Translations under genes and position numbers: made by a program | Notes under the pieces: generated by a model | Seen by the model: only the letters and a program-made list of their open reading frames with translations | Database searches by the model: none | Told to the model about the DNA's origin: nothing | Shown: positions 1 through 12,893 of the stretch, one piece after another | Layout: each line of letters starts with the position of its first letter | Numbering within the stretch: the stretch's first letter is position 1 | Source of the DNA: Thozetella sp. PMI_491 | Taxonomy: Eukaryota > Ascomycota > Sordariomycetes > Chaetosphaeriales > Chaetosphaeriaceae | Direction of reading: 5' to 3' | DNA: 64,000 bases | Assembly (NCBI GenBank): GCA_021432635.1 | Contig: MU270043.1 | Coordinates: 806,001-870,000, forward strand

Positions 1-230
1 AGCCGGGAGGAGACGACGAGGGGCACACGTACCGACGGGCGTTTGTACCAAGGTAGACCCTCGAACTCTTCCATGCCCACCCATGTTTCTGTTCTCTGGA
101 GGGGATTCGGCACATCTTCGTGCCTATCCCTGCCATTCTCGGCATGCTGAGCGCCGGCGCCCAGCAGGCTGGTAGACTCGGTCGCATCCGGTTCGGTCCC
201 CGGGTGGTAGACGTCCTGCGACTCCCGCAT
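1..230 (-). CDS. Probable MFS transporter, N-terminal exon only (cut by window edge)
   Basis: Reading the minus strand, a frame without stops runs from about 359 down to 33 and ends at a good intron donor (GTACGT, G at 32), so the intron and the rest of the gene lie off the left edge. The first in-frame ATG is at 230, giving 66 residues. They are hydrophilic and acidic (QDVYHPGTEPDATEST), then end with WVGMEEFEGLPWYKRPS. From memory of the family, a GLPWYKRPS-like sequence immediately before the first membrane helix is typical of the cytosolic N-terminus of fungal major-facilitator transporters. No membrane helix is inside the window, so the family call is by this one motif only. The open frame continues upstream of 230 (residues like GYLLPNGNRQRD), so the true start could lie in an upstream exon. 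Confidence 0.45.
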   Translation of the reverse strand, partial: MRESQDVYHPGTEPDATESTSLLGAGAQHAENGRDRHEDVPNPLQRTETWVGMEEFEGLPWYKRPSVRVPLVVSSR

Positions 231-2070
231 CCTGTACCTGTTCTCGGAGCGGACGACGTTGGATTGTCGGTTGGAGGCCAGTCTCTGGTCGCGCACCACG
301 GAGTCTCGTTGGCGGTTGCCGTTAGGGAGCAGATATCCTTCGAACAACAAGGCCGCAGATCAGTAGGCCGGGTGGTCCAGCAAAGTCGTTATCGAAGTCG
401 GCCGAGCTGGTGTTCTTGAACTGCATGCGCCGCGTGAGGCCCCGGAAACCCGAATGCCGACAGGGATCATGGAATGATCCGTTTGGGATAAGTATTTACG
501 GTCGACGAGCACCGCGCGTGCGCATTTCCACGGCCGTAGCGGTTTTCAGAAATGGAAATCTGAGGAGAAGAAGGAGCAAGAAGGGGGGGGGGGGAGGGAG
601 AGCCGGGGAATTCTAGCGTTATAGCATCGTAGACAGATTTGGGGGGGGGGGAGGATGGGATATAGCGGAAACACGGACTTGACCCAGATTCCCATGGAGC
701 GGAGAACAGAACCTCCCGCGCGCGGGGGCCAGAGCTCCCAGGGACCGAACCTGATTAACCCAGACAAGCAGCTCCCTCTGCACCCACACCAGCGTCCAAG
801 ATAAGCAAGGTGGGCTGCGCTCGACAGGGGTGGTGGTGTGTGGGGAATACCCAGCGATCTGGCGCCTCCGGGGTGGTCTCAGGCTGGAATAACGGCGACC
901 GGCCTGCCGCAGTTGTCTCGCGCCGGCCCTGATGTGGTTTAATGTTTCTGATCCGGCATGCTCGCGACATTTTGACAATTGTCCACATCCCAAAACAGCG
1001 ACGAAAGCGGACACACAAGTCCATGAAGGTGGAATATCTCGTCATCATGGGTGGGGACTTTCGATACAAGATAGGAAGCATGCGTTGTCCTCTTGCTGCA
1101 ATTTGTTTCTTTCTTTTTCTTTTTTTTTTTCTTGTCTTTCCGATATCTCCTCCGGCCCCCCCTCTTCCCTCTATCCTCTCGCCTCTCACATCAGCGCAAA
1201 CCCAATCCTTCCTCCAGCGTGTCTTGTTTTTGTTCCTTCTTTTTTTTTTTTTGAGCTGCATCAGGAACAAGTCAGCGTGCGTGCGTGCCGTCCCGGGGCT
1301 GCCCACCCAAGCCACCCAACCAGTCTCTATTCGCTCGAGCCCAATCGAGCAGCCCCTCAGCTTGAGCTCGGTAAATCGATGACGCCCACGTTGCGTCCGC
1401 TTTGGTCGCCGATTTATAAGCCTCCCAAGCCAGTGTCGGCAATCGGCACCTAACAGCCCCCGAAGGTCTCGTCGCATTGGCTGAGAGACGTCCACAACTT
1501 GTGCCAGCGAAACAGTACCGTTTTAGTTAGGCATGTTGCTGCACGGCCGTCCACGCCTCTCAGACAAGGTTGCCAGCTCGCTCATCTTGAATCCTTTCTG
1601 GTGAGGTGAGCTGCTGCTAAAAATTGGGAGATTGAAGGCCACAAGATTATTGGATTGTGCCGAACATTGTAATCCCTCTTCATCTGCTCCCTGTAGACCA
1701 GCCCCTTCCTTTGCTCTGGATACCCGTCTTTCTGTTCCTTGCCTCTAGTCTCACGCCTTGTACTGCCCTGCGCGCTGATACGCTTGCTAGATGCGTACAG
1801 AGCTGGCCGTGTCCTGCGCAGGCAGTGAGTGCCTGCCCCTGAGGTTGCTTATGGTCTGCCAGTGCAGCGGAACCACCAACTGGGTGGTCCCAAAGACGGA
1901 TAACTCGGGACAGGATGGAAGCCCGTCAACTGCATCTGCCGAAACCTCACGGATAATAGCCTTTCCATGCACCTGCAAGCCACGCGCACACCTGAATGTA
2001 AATCCCACATCGGTATATTTTCGGATATGCACTGTACATGGGGGACCCCGATCCTTATCGCACAACCTGG
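231..2070. other. Intergenic, no supported gene
   Basis: About 1.8 kb with no frame that looks like a conserved protein on either strand. It contains two long G-runs (about 587-598 and 641-650), pyrimidine tracts with T-runs near 1119-1130 and 1241-1252, and many CT-rich blocks. It probably holds the 5' region of the leftmost gene and the 3' end of the ferrochelatase transcript. Open frames here encode low-complexity Lys/Arg- or Phe-rich strings. Confidence 0.5.
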
Positions 2071-3473
<1,403 letters not shown>

Positions 3474-4352
3474 CGCAAGGTCTCGGCTTGTGCGGACGAG
3501 GGCGGGAAAGGGTGGGCAAGAGGCGAGGCCGCGAGCTCAGCTTGCTGAAATGCGGCGCAGCGAGTGAATTTAAACGAGGAACTGGCTTCAACGAAGGAAA
3601 GGAAGGTCTAGGCGTGGCATTGGTGTCGAAGTCGAGCTTGGGCGACAACGGCGAAAACAATGTTGCCAGGCCGAGGTGTGGTGCTCGGAAATCCGAGTTT
3701 TCTCATTCGCCTTGTCGGAGGAGGGACCTGACAGCTCGCCCATCCCACTACGTAGCTCGATCTGAACGCCAGGGAGCGATCGGCTTGTGTGGAGAAGCCT
3801 TGGGCGAATCGGCTGCACTGGCCACGTCTTGCACGGGACATACGGGACAGACGGGACATACATACAGTAAGCAGGGGCAGGGATCTATTCAACAGCCACA
3901 GGTGAACCGCGATGACAGTTGTCATCGATACGAGACCGTTTCGCAACATTACCTATCTATCATAGGCGATCTTTTTAGTATTTTCTCATGTCAAATTACC
4001 GCTTGAAATATAACCAAGTACACGTCAACCGCGCGGTATAAATTTAGCTACCTAGACTTTAGCCACGGCTAGCAAGGTACTGTACCTACTACCTAGGTAC
4101 GTGCTGTACCATCAGGGTCCCCATGTGGGACTTCGAGAAAATCACGTGCTTTCGTGCTTTAGGCAGTCGCGCTTCAGGCCCCACCTTTGAGCCCATCGCG
4201 TTCTTCTCTCACGCTGCCTAGAGTAGTTGCTCTTTATAACCCGTGTACCCCGGTCGTCTTGCGACTCTCTCATTCTACTACGCAAGTACCTGGTCTATAA
4301 CTCTCTTCCCCCATACCCAAGGAATACACCTTGGGAAATTCACGTTGTCAGA
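3474..4352. promoter_or_regulatory. Divergent intergenic region between hem15 and ku70
   Basis: 879 bases separate the two start codons, so this must hold both promoters. Visible elements: a CCAAT box facing hem15 (3619-3623 on the minus strand), GATA-like sites around 3955-3965, a TATAAA-like sequence at about 4036-4041, a TACCTAGGTA palindromic motif near 4090-4099, and a TTTATAA about 120 nt upstream of the ku70 ATG. No conserved protein is visible. The assignment of any element to either gene is inference. Confidence 0.5.
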
Positions 4353-6416
4353 ATGGCCTGGCCTCCTGCGGAAGATAGAGATGAGAGTGGTGATGAGGGA
4401 GAGGAGGATGAAGTCGATGAAAGCGTAAGTATCGATGAAGCTACATATGCGACAGCAGCTGACTTTTTCGCAGAACTACAAGACGCAGAAAGATGCTGTT
4501 CTTTTTGCCATTGATGTCAGCGCCTCCATGATGAAGCCCCCGCGCGAGAGTGACTCCAAAAAGGCAGACAAGGATAGTGCGTTGTCTGCTGCCCTGAAGA
4601 GTGCATATGAAATCATGCAGCAGCGCATCATCTCTCAGCCAAAGGATATGATGGGAATCCTGCTCTTTGGCACGGAGAAATCCAAATTCCGGGACGATGA
4701 GGGCCGCGGCGGGTCCGGCTACCCTCACTGTTACCTCTTCTCGGACCTAGACGTCCCGGCGGCGAAGGACGTTAAGGCACTGAGGGCTTTGGTCGAGGAG
4801 GACGAAGACCCCGATGAGATCCTCGTGCCGTCGGCTGAGAAGGTCTCCATGTCTAATGTTCTCTTCTGCGCCAACCAAATTTTCACAACAAAAGCGCCAA
4901 ATTTTGGCTCAAGGCGCTTGTTCCTCATCACGGACAATGACGATCCCCATGCCGGAGATAAGCAGGCAAAATCTTCAGCAGCTGTCCGTGCCAAGGACCT
5001 CTATGACTTGGGTGTGGTTATAGAACTCTTCCCGATCTCTCCAGAAGGCAAAGGATTCAGCCTGGCCAAGTTCTACGATGTAGGCGTAGCCAACCGAGAC
5101 GCTGTACTTGGAACCAATGTGACTGACTGAACTAGGACATCGTATACCATGATCCGGCGACCGACGAAGGAACCTCAGATGAGGTCAAGGTATCCAAATC
5201 AGGAGATGGGTTGACACTCCTCAAGTCCCTCGTATCGAACATCAACTCGAAGCAGACACCAAAGAGGTCATATTTCTCGAAGCTGCCATTTGAGATCGCC
5301 CCTGGCTTTACTATATCCGTCAGCGGATACAACATTCTCCACAAACAGACGCCGGCGCGGTCATGTTACGTCTATCTTGGAGGAGCGCAGCCGCTACTTG
5401 CCCAGTCAGAAACAGTGAAGACGACCAGCGATCACAAGGCTGTTGAGCAAGGGGAGCTAAAGAAGGCCTACAAGTTCGGTGGAGATTACATCTATTTCAA
5501 CCAGGACGAGCTCAAGGATCTGAAAAAGTTTGGCGGGAAGCCTGAAGAGGGGTCCAAGTCGGAAAGGATTCTCCGCATTATTGGGTTCAAACCCAGATCT
5601 GCGTTGCCTGTGTGGGCGACTGTCAAAAAATCCATCTTCGTGTTCCCGACCGAGGAAGAGTATGTCGGATCTACTCGGGTCTTCTCTGCCTTGTGGCAGA
5701 AGCTTCTGAAGGATGACAAGATGGGGATCGCATGGTTTATTCCCCGGGTCAACGCCGCGCCCCGGCTGGTTGCGATCTTGCCTTCCAGAAGCCCTGACGA
5801 TGAAGGTTCGGCAACGCCATACCTGCCAGCCGGCCTTTGGCTCTACCCCTTGCCGTTCCGCGACGACGTCCGAGACCTTGAGATCAAGCCCTCCCAGGGC
5901 TGCTCCAACAATCTGATCGACAAGATGCGCCCCATTATTCAGAATCTACAGATGCCTAAAGCTGTATACAACCCCGAAAGATACCCGAACCCTTCCCTGC
6001 AGTGGCACTACAAGATTCTCCAAATCAATGCCCTGGAAGACGAGGTGCCGGAGGAACAAGAAGACTCCTTGACCAAGCCTAGATACCGACAAATCCACAA
6101 CAGGGTGGGAGGATACATGAGTGATTGGAAGAATGCTGTCTTTGAGGAAGCAAAGGAGGTTGGAACCGTGCGGGCAGTGAAGCGAGAAGCAGAGGTTGAC
6201 GAGGAGCCACGGGCTGCCAAGCGTTCAAGAGCGACCAAGGCCAGCGAAGGGCATCTGAGCAATGCCGAGCTCAAGGCTGCAGTCGCTCAGGACACGCTCA
6301 AGAAGATGACCGTGGCCCAGCTCAAGGACATCCTGATGAGCAAGGGGGTAAACGCATCAGGCAAGAAGGCCGATTTGGTCGACGCCCTTGAGCAGTGGGT
6401 GGACGCCAATGCTTAG
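4353..6416 (+). CDS. ku70: Ku70 subunit of the DNA end-binding complex, 3 exons
   Basis: Ku70 pairs with Ku80 to clamp DNA double-strand ends in the nucleus and starts non-homologous end joining; it also acts at telomeres. Exons 4353-4424, 4474-5079 and 5136-6416 join in phase 0 with clear splice sites (GTAAGT...CAG, GTAGGC...TAG) to give 652 residues, within the usual size. After an acidic N-terminus comes the vWA-like domain ([12 protein letters not shown] near residue 32), then the Ku beta-barrel core ([18 protein letters not shown]), the C-terminal arm ([17 protein letters not shown]-like block), a basic linker (AKRSRATK) and a C-terminal SAP DNA-binding helix pair (residues about 615-648, [18 protein letters not shown]). 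The ATG at 4353 is chosen because the upstream frame opens only with TTG and the second exon begins inside the domain. In Neurospora this gene is mus-51. Confidence 0.95.
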
Positions 6417-7064
6417 CTGAGGAACGTAGTGTACAGTACAAGAGAAAACGGAGCTTACCAGGCGCAAAGATCCAAGAGGACTAGGGCTCGGCTCTCAAAG
6501 AAGGTTGTGCCCGTCACCGGGTCCCAAGGCACTAGGTCCAAACATGCTGTGTAGAGACAATGGTTCTGTGGTGCGTTGCCGTAAACCTTCCTCCAAGAGA
6601 AACGTTTGCGTGGATCTGTGACTAGTTCTAAGGGCTCTACCATAGTAATACGTGAGATACCCAGGTATATATGCATCTCGGTCCCCTGCTACCCCATAAC
6701 CCGTGCTTTGTGGATTGGTGGACCACCACAACGGTACCTAACGTAAGTGGGTAGCGGGCACCTCATTAGACACTTTTAGTGGGGTTGTCAGGTCCAGGCG
6801 TTCAAATGCGCCGCTAAGCTCACCCCCGTCAACCACCCCTCACTCCTCCTGCAGTTGTCGGCAGTGCAGTGAATGCTTCTAACCCCATCCAATCCAGTCT
6901 ACCACCTCGCCTTCACGATTTCCACGCGACAAAACCCTCAGCGACGTGGATACTGGACTCGCCCTACCTTACGACCGCCAATTTCTCCCGCGAAACGAAT
7001 CCTACGATCGTTGCGACGCGACGGCCCTCGGCACGTGCGATGCGCCTCGGCGCAAGGCATCCAA
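6417..7064. other. Intergenic, putative promoter of the Zn2Cys6 factor
   Basis: About 650 bases between ku70 and the transcription factor. No conserved protein. An upstream ATG at 6873 is in frame with the factor and would add 64 Arg-rich, low-complexity residues; I read it as leader rather than protein, but it cannot be excluded. Confidence 0.4.
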
Positions 7065-10017
7065 ATGAACTCTCTTCTGGCAGCTGTGACTAGAAGAGAC
7101 GCCAGCGGCGGCCCGGGATCAGTCGCTGAGCTAGTGGAACAGTTACGCGGACTTCTTGCAGAGAAGGTATCACCTCGGAAAGCCGAGCATATCTCTGCGT
7201 CATTCGAGTTCCGATCCAATGTCACCTTTCAGGTCCCTCTCGCGGAATCTCACGATGCCGAGACTATTGTTCCGGCACACCCTGGAGGAGACGCTACCCG
7301 AGATATCAGCGCCATAGATGCATTTTTGAACCAGCCTCAGGATGACCCTGTGCTCCAGACGTCGGTCACGAAACACCTTATTACTACGATCGGCGATGTC
7401 GACAGTAGCACCTGGATCGTGCGCTCGATCTCTCGAGCAGCACATGGCTGGTGCTTTACCTACATCTGCGGAGACTCCTGCCAGGCCTGGGCTCGCCAGG
7501 CCGCGAAGAACCCTGCCAAATTGATCATCGGCGCCTGGAGCAGCAAGGACGGAGAGGACCCCGTGAACATGGGTAAGTCCGTTGGAGCTTCGGTTCTATC
7601 TCGTGTCTTGTTTTCTGACTTCGGGAAGCACGGCCTGCCTTCGACTGCCGGGGATCAGTCGAGATTGTCTTCAATAAGAGCATCAAAGCTGTTCAGGTCA
7701 AATACGCACACTCCCCGTTCCACAAGACAGTCGCCCAGCTTATGGAGCTCCTGGCCCCTCCTCCTTCACCAGTCCAACCTTTGGCACCTTCGAGCTCTAA
7801 GGAGCTAAAGACTCCAAAACACCCGAAGGAACCCAAAACGCCGGTATCGGTCCGTAAAAAGCGCCGGACGGAGGACGGTCATGAAGACGGCGGGGACGGG
7901 ACTGGTTCGAAACAAAAACGGCGCAAGAAGACAAACCCCCCCAGGGTTCTAACCGGAGACATAGGCCTTACCGACACATTTGGAGCAGTTCCGAGAGGCG
8001 AGCTCCAAGACCCCGTGATTCGGCCCTCCCAGGAGAACGGTCCTTTACAAAGTGGTGCCAGCGGCGGCTTAGCAGATCAGGCCGAGGCCGAGGCGGAATC
8101 AATTGCCACTACTACCGTTCATTCGCTTCCTAAACTTCCTCCGGGAGAGGCGGACCGTCGCCGCGAGCTAGCAACCAACTTGCTCAACGAGGCCAATATA
8201 GATCCCTCGACCCTATCCGTTGAACAGTTCGACATTTTCGCCAACCAGTCGCCCGCGCTTCAGCAGGAATCGCTGGCCATGCTCGTCAAGTACGGAGCAG
8301 AGAGATTGCGGATTGTCCATCCGGCAAGGGAGTCTTCCTCAACTCCCACGCCATCTCCACCGCCACCTGGGAACACGGCTGCTGGAATGCCGCCTCAGCA
8401 TAGTACTCTCAACTCCGGCGCCCCCAGCGCTGCGGAGTCCCCCAAACCGCGTCGTGGAGGCGCCTGCCAAGCATGTCGTGAACGAAGAACGAAGGTTTGC
8501 CATGAAACGACCCTAGCTCCGTCAAATCCGTGCTAACTTTGCTAAAGTGTGACAAGGAGACTCCATCCTGTCTGAAATGCCGGTCCTCCGGCAGGGTTTG
8601 TATATACCCACCTAAAAAAGGGAGAGCTCGTCAGAAGAAGGGCGACAAAGAGTCTCTGCCGGAGGACCAGGCTGCGGCAGAAGGTCACCCCGTCCCCCTC
8701 ATAGACGCGTTGGAGGACGAACCGGAGGAACTCCCCTCTCTAGGATTCTATAACGATAGCCCGGTCATTGCTACTCATACTAGCATCGCAGCCCAGCCAC
8801 CAGAAGTAATTTCAATAGCAACTCTACATCCTCCTGAGGGCCACGAGGCCTCCTCAGAATTACCATTCCCCACGATGGGGGTTACTCAGCACGCTGAGTT
8901 CAACCATCCACAGAATGAGAAGCCAACCGAGTATCTGTACCCTCCTCCGGACCAAAAATCCACACATCAAGCTACCAGTTCGGCCCATCTTCAGAATGAA
9001 TGGGCCGGTTCAGCCTCACAACAAGACATAGTCACCAGTCCGGGTAAGGCAACGATGCCTGCCACTAGCCAAGGTCACTCACCGGTAGACGCTTGGCCGG
9101 TTTACAATAGTCAACAACATGCCCCTGGTGGAACTCGGCCAACCCACAGTGTGGTAGAAGCCCATGTCAGTCGGGGCTCGTCGACTACGCAAAACAAGCC
9201 CTACCAAGGCTCTGCCAGTGCATCTTCCAAGATGACCCGTATGAAGTCGGGCCCGGTATATCCGCCCCAAACCAGAAGTCCCGTACCACAGGTAACGACT
9301 ACGACATCAAATAACTCGACAGTGAACTATAGCTCATATTCTCAGCCTCAGCAGTCAGCTGTGACAGAAGGGTCTTCGGATGACAGGATCGCATACGAGC
9401 CGTATGCGTATAGAGCCACCTCGAATAGTACCAATTCAGGACACTACGGTCATACTTACGAGGAGGTTGACAAGGCCCCAACGACACTCTCAAACTCGGC
9501 CTCTCAAACAGTTGCTTCATCTTACGGGGCAAACCATAGGCAGAGCGCGACGCAGTGGGGTACGATATCATCGCCGACATCCCGAGCCCGAGACACCTGG
9601 GCGCACACCTCCACGGCAACGTCACAGGCAAATAAACCCCCTCACCAGCACCAGAAGCTGCCGAATGCCCTCCCAAATATGCGACAGCAAGCACAGCAGT
9701 CACATGTTCGTGAATCGTCGAATTCGTATGGGCAGACGAGGCAACAACCTGCATACCAGTCGCAACAGCAACAAGCCGGACACTCAACCCATGCCCACGT
9801 GCCACGGCCCTCCCCCTCAAATTCGCAGCCGCAGAATTGGTATGGTTTTGGGGGCAACAACGTCATCTCGTCAGGTTATGGAGCGCGGACAGGTTCAGCA
9901 GCGACCGGTTTTGCAGATACCGGCTCGCATGCAGCTGGCAGCTCGTACAACCAACAGCAGCACGCGTACGAAGCTGGGGATAGCGATCATGCCCTGTACA
10001 TACTTCGCAACGCCTAG
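7065..10017 (+). CDS. Zn2Cys6 (GAL4-type) transcription factor, 3 exons
   Basis: A nuclear DNA-binding regulator; target genes cannot be told from sequence. Exons 7065-7572, 7659-8494 and 8548-10017 give 937 residues. The zinc cluster is complete: Cys439, 442, 449, 456, 459 and 466 fit C-x2-C-x6-C-x6-C-x2-C-x6-C, followed by a basic stretch (KKGRARQKK). It is unusual in place: it sits in the middle, not at the N-terminus. The first 200 residues form an apparently folded region (WIVRSISRAAHGWCFTYICG, then VEIVFNKSIKAVQVKYAHSPF); a basic segment near 265 (KKRRTEDG, KQKRRKK) may be a nuclear signal. The last 470 residues are Ser/Gln/Pro/Asn-rich and likely disordered or activating. The second intron falls between Lys and Cys449 inside the cluster. 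No fungal-specific middle homology region is visible. Confidence 0.85.
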
Positions 10018-10615
10018 AGCTCTCAATATGGCACTAGGAATACGAGTAATACAGGGGTAGAACAAGGGACAGCGCCTAGGGAGTAGGAATGGTTGAGTTA
10101 ATGATGGCTTGTATGGACGGCTCCCAGATGCTAGCGCTCTACTTTAGCCACCGCATCTCGTACGTAATAACACAGTAGATGCAGGAATTTTCTTGTCTTC
10201 ATCTGCTGTGTCTCAGCTCTCGCTTTTGTTTCACATTCCCGGAAGCATATATCCACGCTTGAGCCGGGAGGAGGACGGGTTCTAGTGCCCCCAAACATAG
10301 CTTACTCCATCTCATGAATATACCCACAATACACTGCACTGGTTGAGTTTGACATGGTGCGGATGACTCGAGATCTTTAGTAAAAGGAGTGTTCACTAAT
10401 TACTCGTGGTGGAGAGAAGGCAGCCGCAAACTGCCGGTACAGGTCGTAATAAAGCAGCCATCTAGGTACATGCGCCAACGCCAACCACGTTCAGTAGATT
10501 GTACGAATCAGGCCTTGATCAAGGCCTCGTACAGTTTTACCCTCCTTACCCCCTACCCCCCCAATATTTATTTCTCTGGGACAGTCTCATGACCGCCCTT
10601 TTGCTCCCAGGCGAG
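10018..10615. other. Convergent 3' intergenic region
   Basis: Roughly 600 bases between two convergent 3' ends. Nothing recognisable beyond C-rich and T-rich tracts and a short palindromic stretch around 10510-10530 (GGCCTTGATCAAGGCC). Confidence 0.4.
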
Positions 10616-11763
10616 CTAGGCATCTAGACCGGCGATATCGCGGCGACCAGCGTCAGCGGCAGCCGCTGCAGCGTCGTGGGCCTTAGCCACTCGGCGAATC
10701 AAGCCCAACATCTCGCTCGGGGTTCGGTCAGTGTTGCCGGCGAGCACATCCGCCACGCGCTCCAGATCACTTGCCACCTCGTGCAGTGCCGTTGCTACCT
10801 CCTCTGGGGTCACTGGCATCGTGACAACCCGAGCGGCCATGTCCCGCATCGCACATGCATGGGCGCGCAGAATTTCCTCCTGGTGAGCCTGCCACTCCTT
10901 CCAGTAAGCCTGGCAGCCTGCCACATCGGCTTTGCTGGTGGCCATGATCATCTCCATGAACTTGTAGGCGTCACGAAGTGAATCAAGTGGGGGATGATGA
11001 GCTTCGTGCGGCGTGCCAGAGGCTTCCAGTTCGGTACCCCGGGGCACGAGAGCGGAGAACTGGACTTGATCGAGAGCGCCACTGCTGGTTTTCACTTTCT
11101 TGAGTCTCTCGAGGAGTAGCTTGCTGCTGGCCTTCGCGTTGCCGTCGTCCCGGCTAGAGATCGCTCCGAGCTGGTCAATAAAGAAGTCCATGATTGTGCC
11201 CGTGAATTTGGCCATACTCTGGGCGTTGCTCTGCTGAAGCTCATGAATCGTCCGCTCAGCCTTCTCCATAGCGGTCATGTGAGCCTTCTTCTGGTTGATG
11301 AGATCCGTATTCTCGGCTTCTAGTGCCTTGTTCAAGGCAGAAAGCACGATCTTATGAGCGGCAAGGTCTTTACGCTCCGCAGTGAGCACTTCAATTTGAT
11401 CTTGCTGCTTCTCAAGCTCGTCCTGCTGACTTTCGAGGAGAGCGGCAGCGTTTCCCTGGACGGACATAGACATGTCCGTGTCTGAACTCTCATCGTGCTC
11501 TGATTTGTCCTGACTATCGTCGGGTGTCTCGTGCCTCGGCTGGAGAAGTTAGTTAGAAACCGTCAGATCCCACATCGTCAATTTACCTGCTGCCCGAGGT
11601 CTGATGCACCGACGCTACTGAGACGCGTCTTGCTTTCCAGAGGTCGTTCACAAAGCACACGCAAGGATAAAATTGCCGGATTGTTTAGGGGGGGTATTTG
11701 CGGTACCTGTGCAGGCGGCGGCTGGCGGCGGCTCGCCGAGGTATACAATATAACTGACCGCAT
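10616..11763 (-). CDS. Unrecognised coiled-coil protein, 2 exons
   Basis: I do not recognise a family. The main exon (11539-10616) contains an acidic stretch (DDSQDKSEHDESSDTD), then a long heptad-type coiled coil (QQDELEKQQDQIEVLTAERKD to about 105 residues after the inner ATG at 11473), then a helical Ala-rich C-terminal half with single Cys residues and no membrane segment. An upstream exon 11763-11587 joins in phase 0 across a 47-nt intron with donor GTAAAT, branch CTAAC and acceptor CAG, giving 366 residues. The upstream exon is Pro-rich and less convincing, so translation may begin at another ATG. Its divergent neighbour at 12894 is also an orphan with a C-terminal coiled coil, which makes the two look like a pair; function is not inferable. 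Confidence 0.6.
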
Positions 11764-12893
11764 ATTATCGATATCCCACGATTGTGGTCTATTGTGAGCG
11801 GGGAGGGATCAAAGTAGCCGAACTGGGTTGCGCGGCGAGGTCATGAGATGTGAGCGACAGAGATAGATAATAACTGATCGAGAAATATTGCCAGGCAAAC
11901 AGGCTGTGATGGGCTCAAGGATATTGATTTGCTAGTGAGGTATCAGCAAAGACAGTATGATAGACCAGTGCCAGTCGACGGCGTTCGTGCTTTTGGTATT
12001 GATAGAACGCCTGTCAAGATACCTAACCAGGCCCATCAGACCGGATCTAACATGTGTTGCGCGGTCACTTTTTTGACAGCTTCAAGAAAATAATAAATGG
12101 AGGATGGGAAGGTACCGACCGGGAGTGGAAGATAAAATCTGGGACTGGAGAGAAAAATGTCAAAGATTCTTTGCTGGGTAGTTTTGACAAGAATATGTGA
12201 GGGATCCCATCTCTGAAAGAGATAACACAGGAAATATGAATGTTGCCACGGATAGTTCGAAACTAGAGCGTGAAAAACAGGGAACAAGGCAGCCCGGCCT
12301 GGTCCCTTATGATGGATTTTGAAGTCGAACGCTCCGCGAAGAGTGCCTTGCTCAGCTGGCATCCAACCAAGGCCGAGCTTTAACCTCAACTCACCGTGGC
12401 ATCGTCAACAAGTCAATATCCTTTAGGAAGGGAGCACTCCAAGTTCCTCGAACAAACTCTGTTCCTTGACTATGCCTTCTTCGCTTCCTCGCTTGTGCAC
12501 ATCGGTCACTAAGTCTTCTCATCCAGCCCACCGCGATCGCACCCGTCTTCCCACATTCTTTTCTCTCTGTCCGTCTCTCGTCTCTCAACCCTCACCATTC
12601 GGTACTTCGGTACGTCGCCGTGCCGTCAACTGCGTCGTCAACTACTACCTCAATACCCACCTCTCTCATCAGTAAACCAACCCTCGACTGTCTATTCGCA
12701 CCGTAGGCACACATACAGATACCGTGAGACATCCCTAAGCTTCGTGTGACCGACCGCAGTATCAACAGCATCTAGACTCCTTCAATTTGCACCGTCCTCA
12801 AGCTACGTATTTCTGAGCGCAGTATCAACAACGTTCAGATTCCATATCCTACACCGTCTCCGAGTTCTGGGTGGCCGACTGCAGCATCCCAAA
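11764..12893. promoter_or_regulatory. Divergent intergenic region between two coiled-coil genes
   Basis: About 1.1 kb with both presumed promoters. The left part is unremarkable. From about 12470 the plus strand is CT-rich, as in fungal core promoters, and the last 175 bases before the ATG are made of an imperfect tandem repeat (separate entry). No conserved protein is seen. Confidence 0.45.
12719..12893 (+). repeat. Imperfect ~63-bp tandem repeat in a 5' leader
   Basis: About 2.5 diverged copies with a period near 63 bases: the core CGCAGTATCAACA occurs at 12755 and 12818 and a weaker copy (TGCAGCATC) at 12880; ACCGT(C/G) and AGCT/AGTTCT stretches recur at the same spacing. The last copy runs straight into the ATG at 12894. 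It looks like duplicated leader or promoter sequence. Confidence 0.6.

Noticed and set aside
755-1495. 246-codon minus-strand frame
   Set aside because: Lys/Arg-rich low-complexity translation of T-runs, opened by CT tracts; no conserved pattern.
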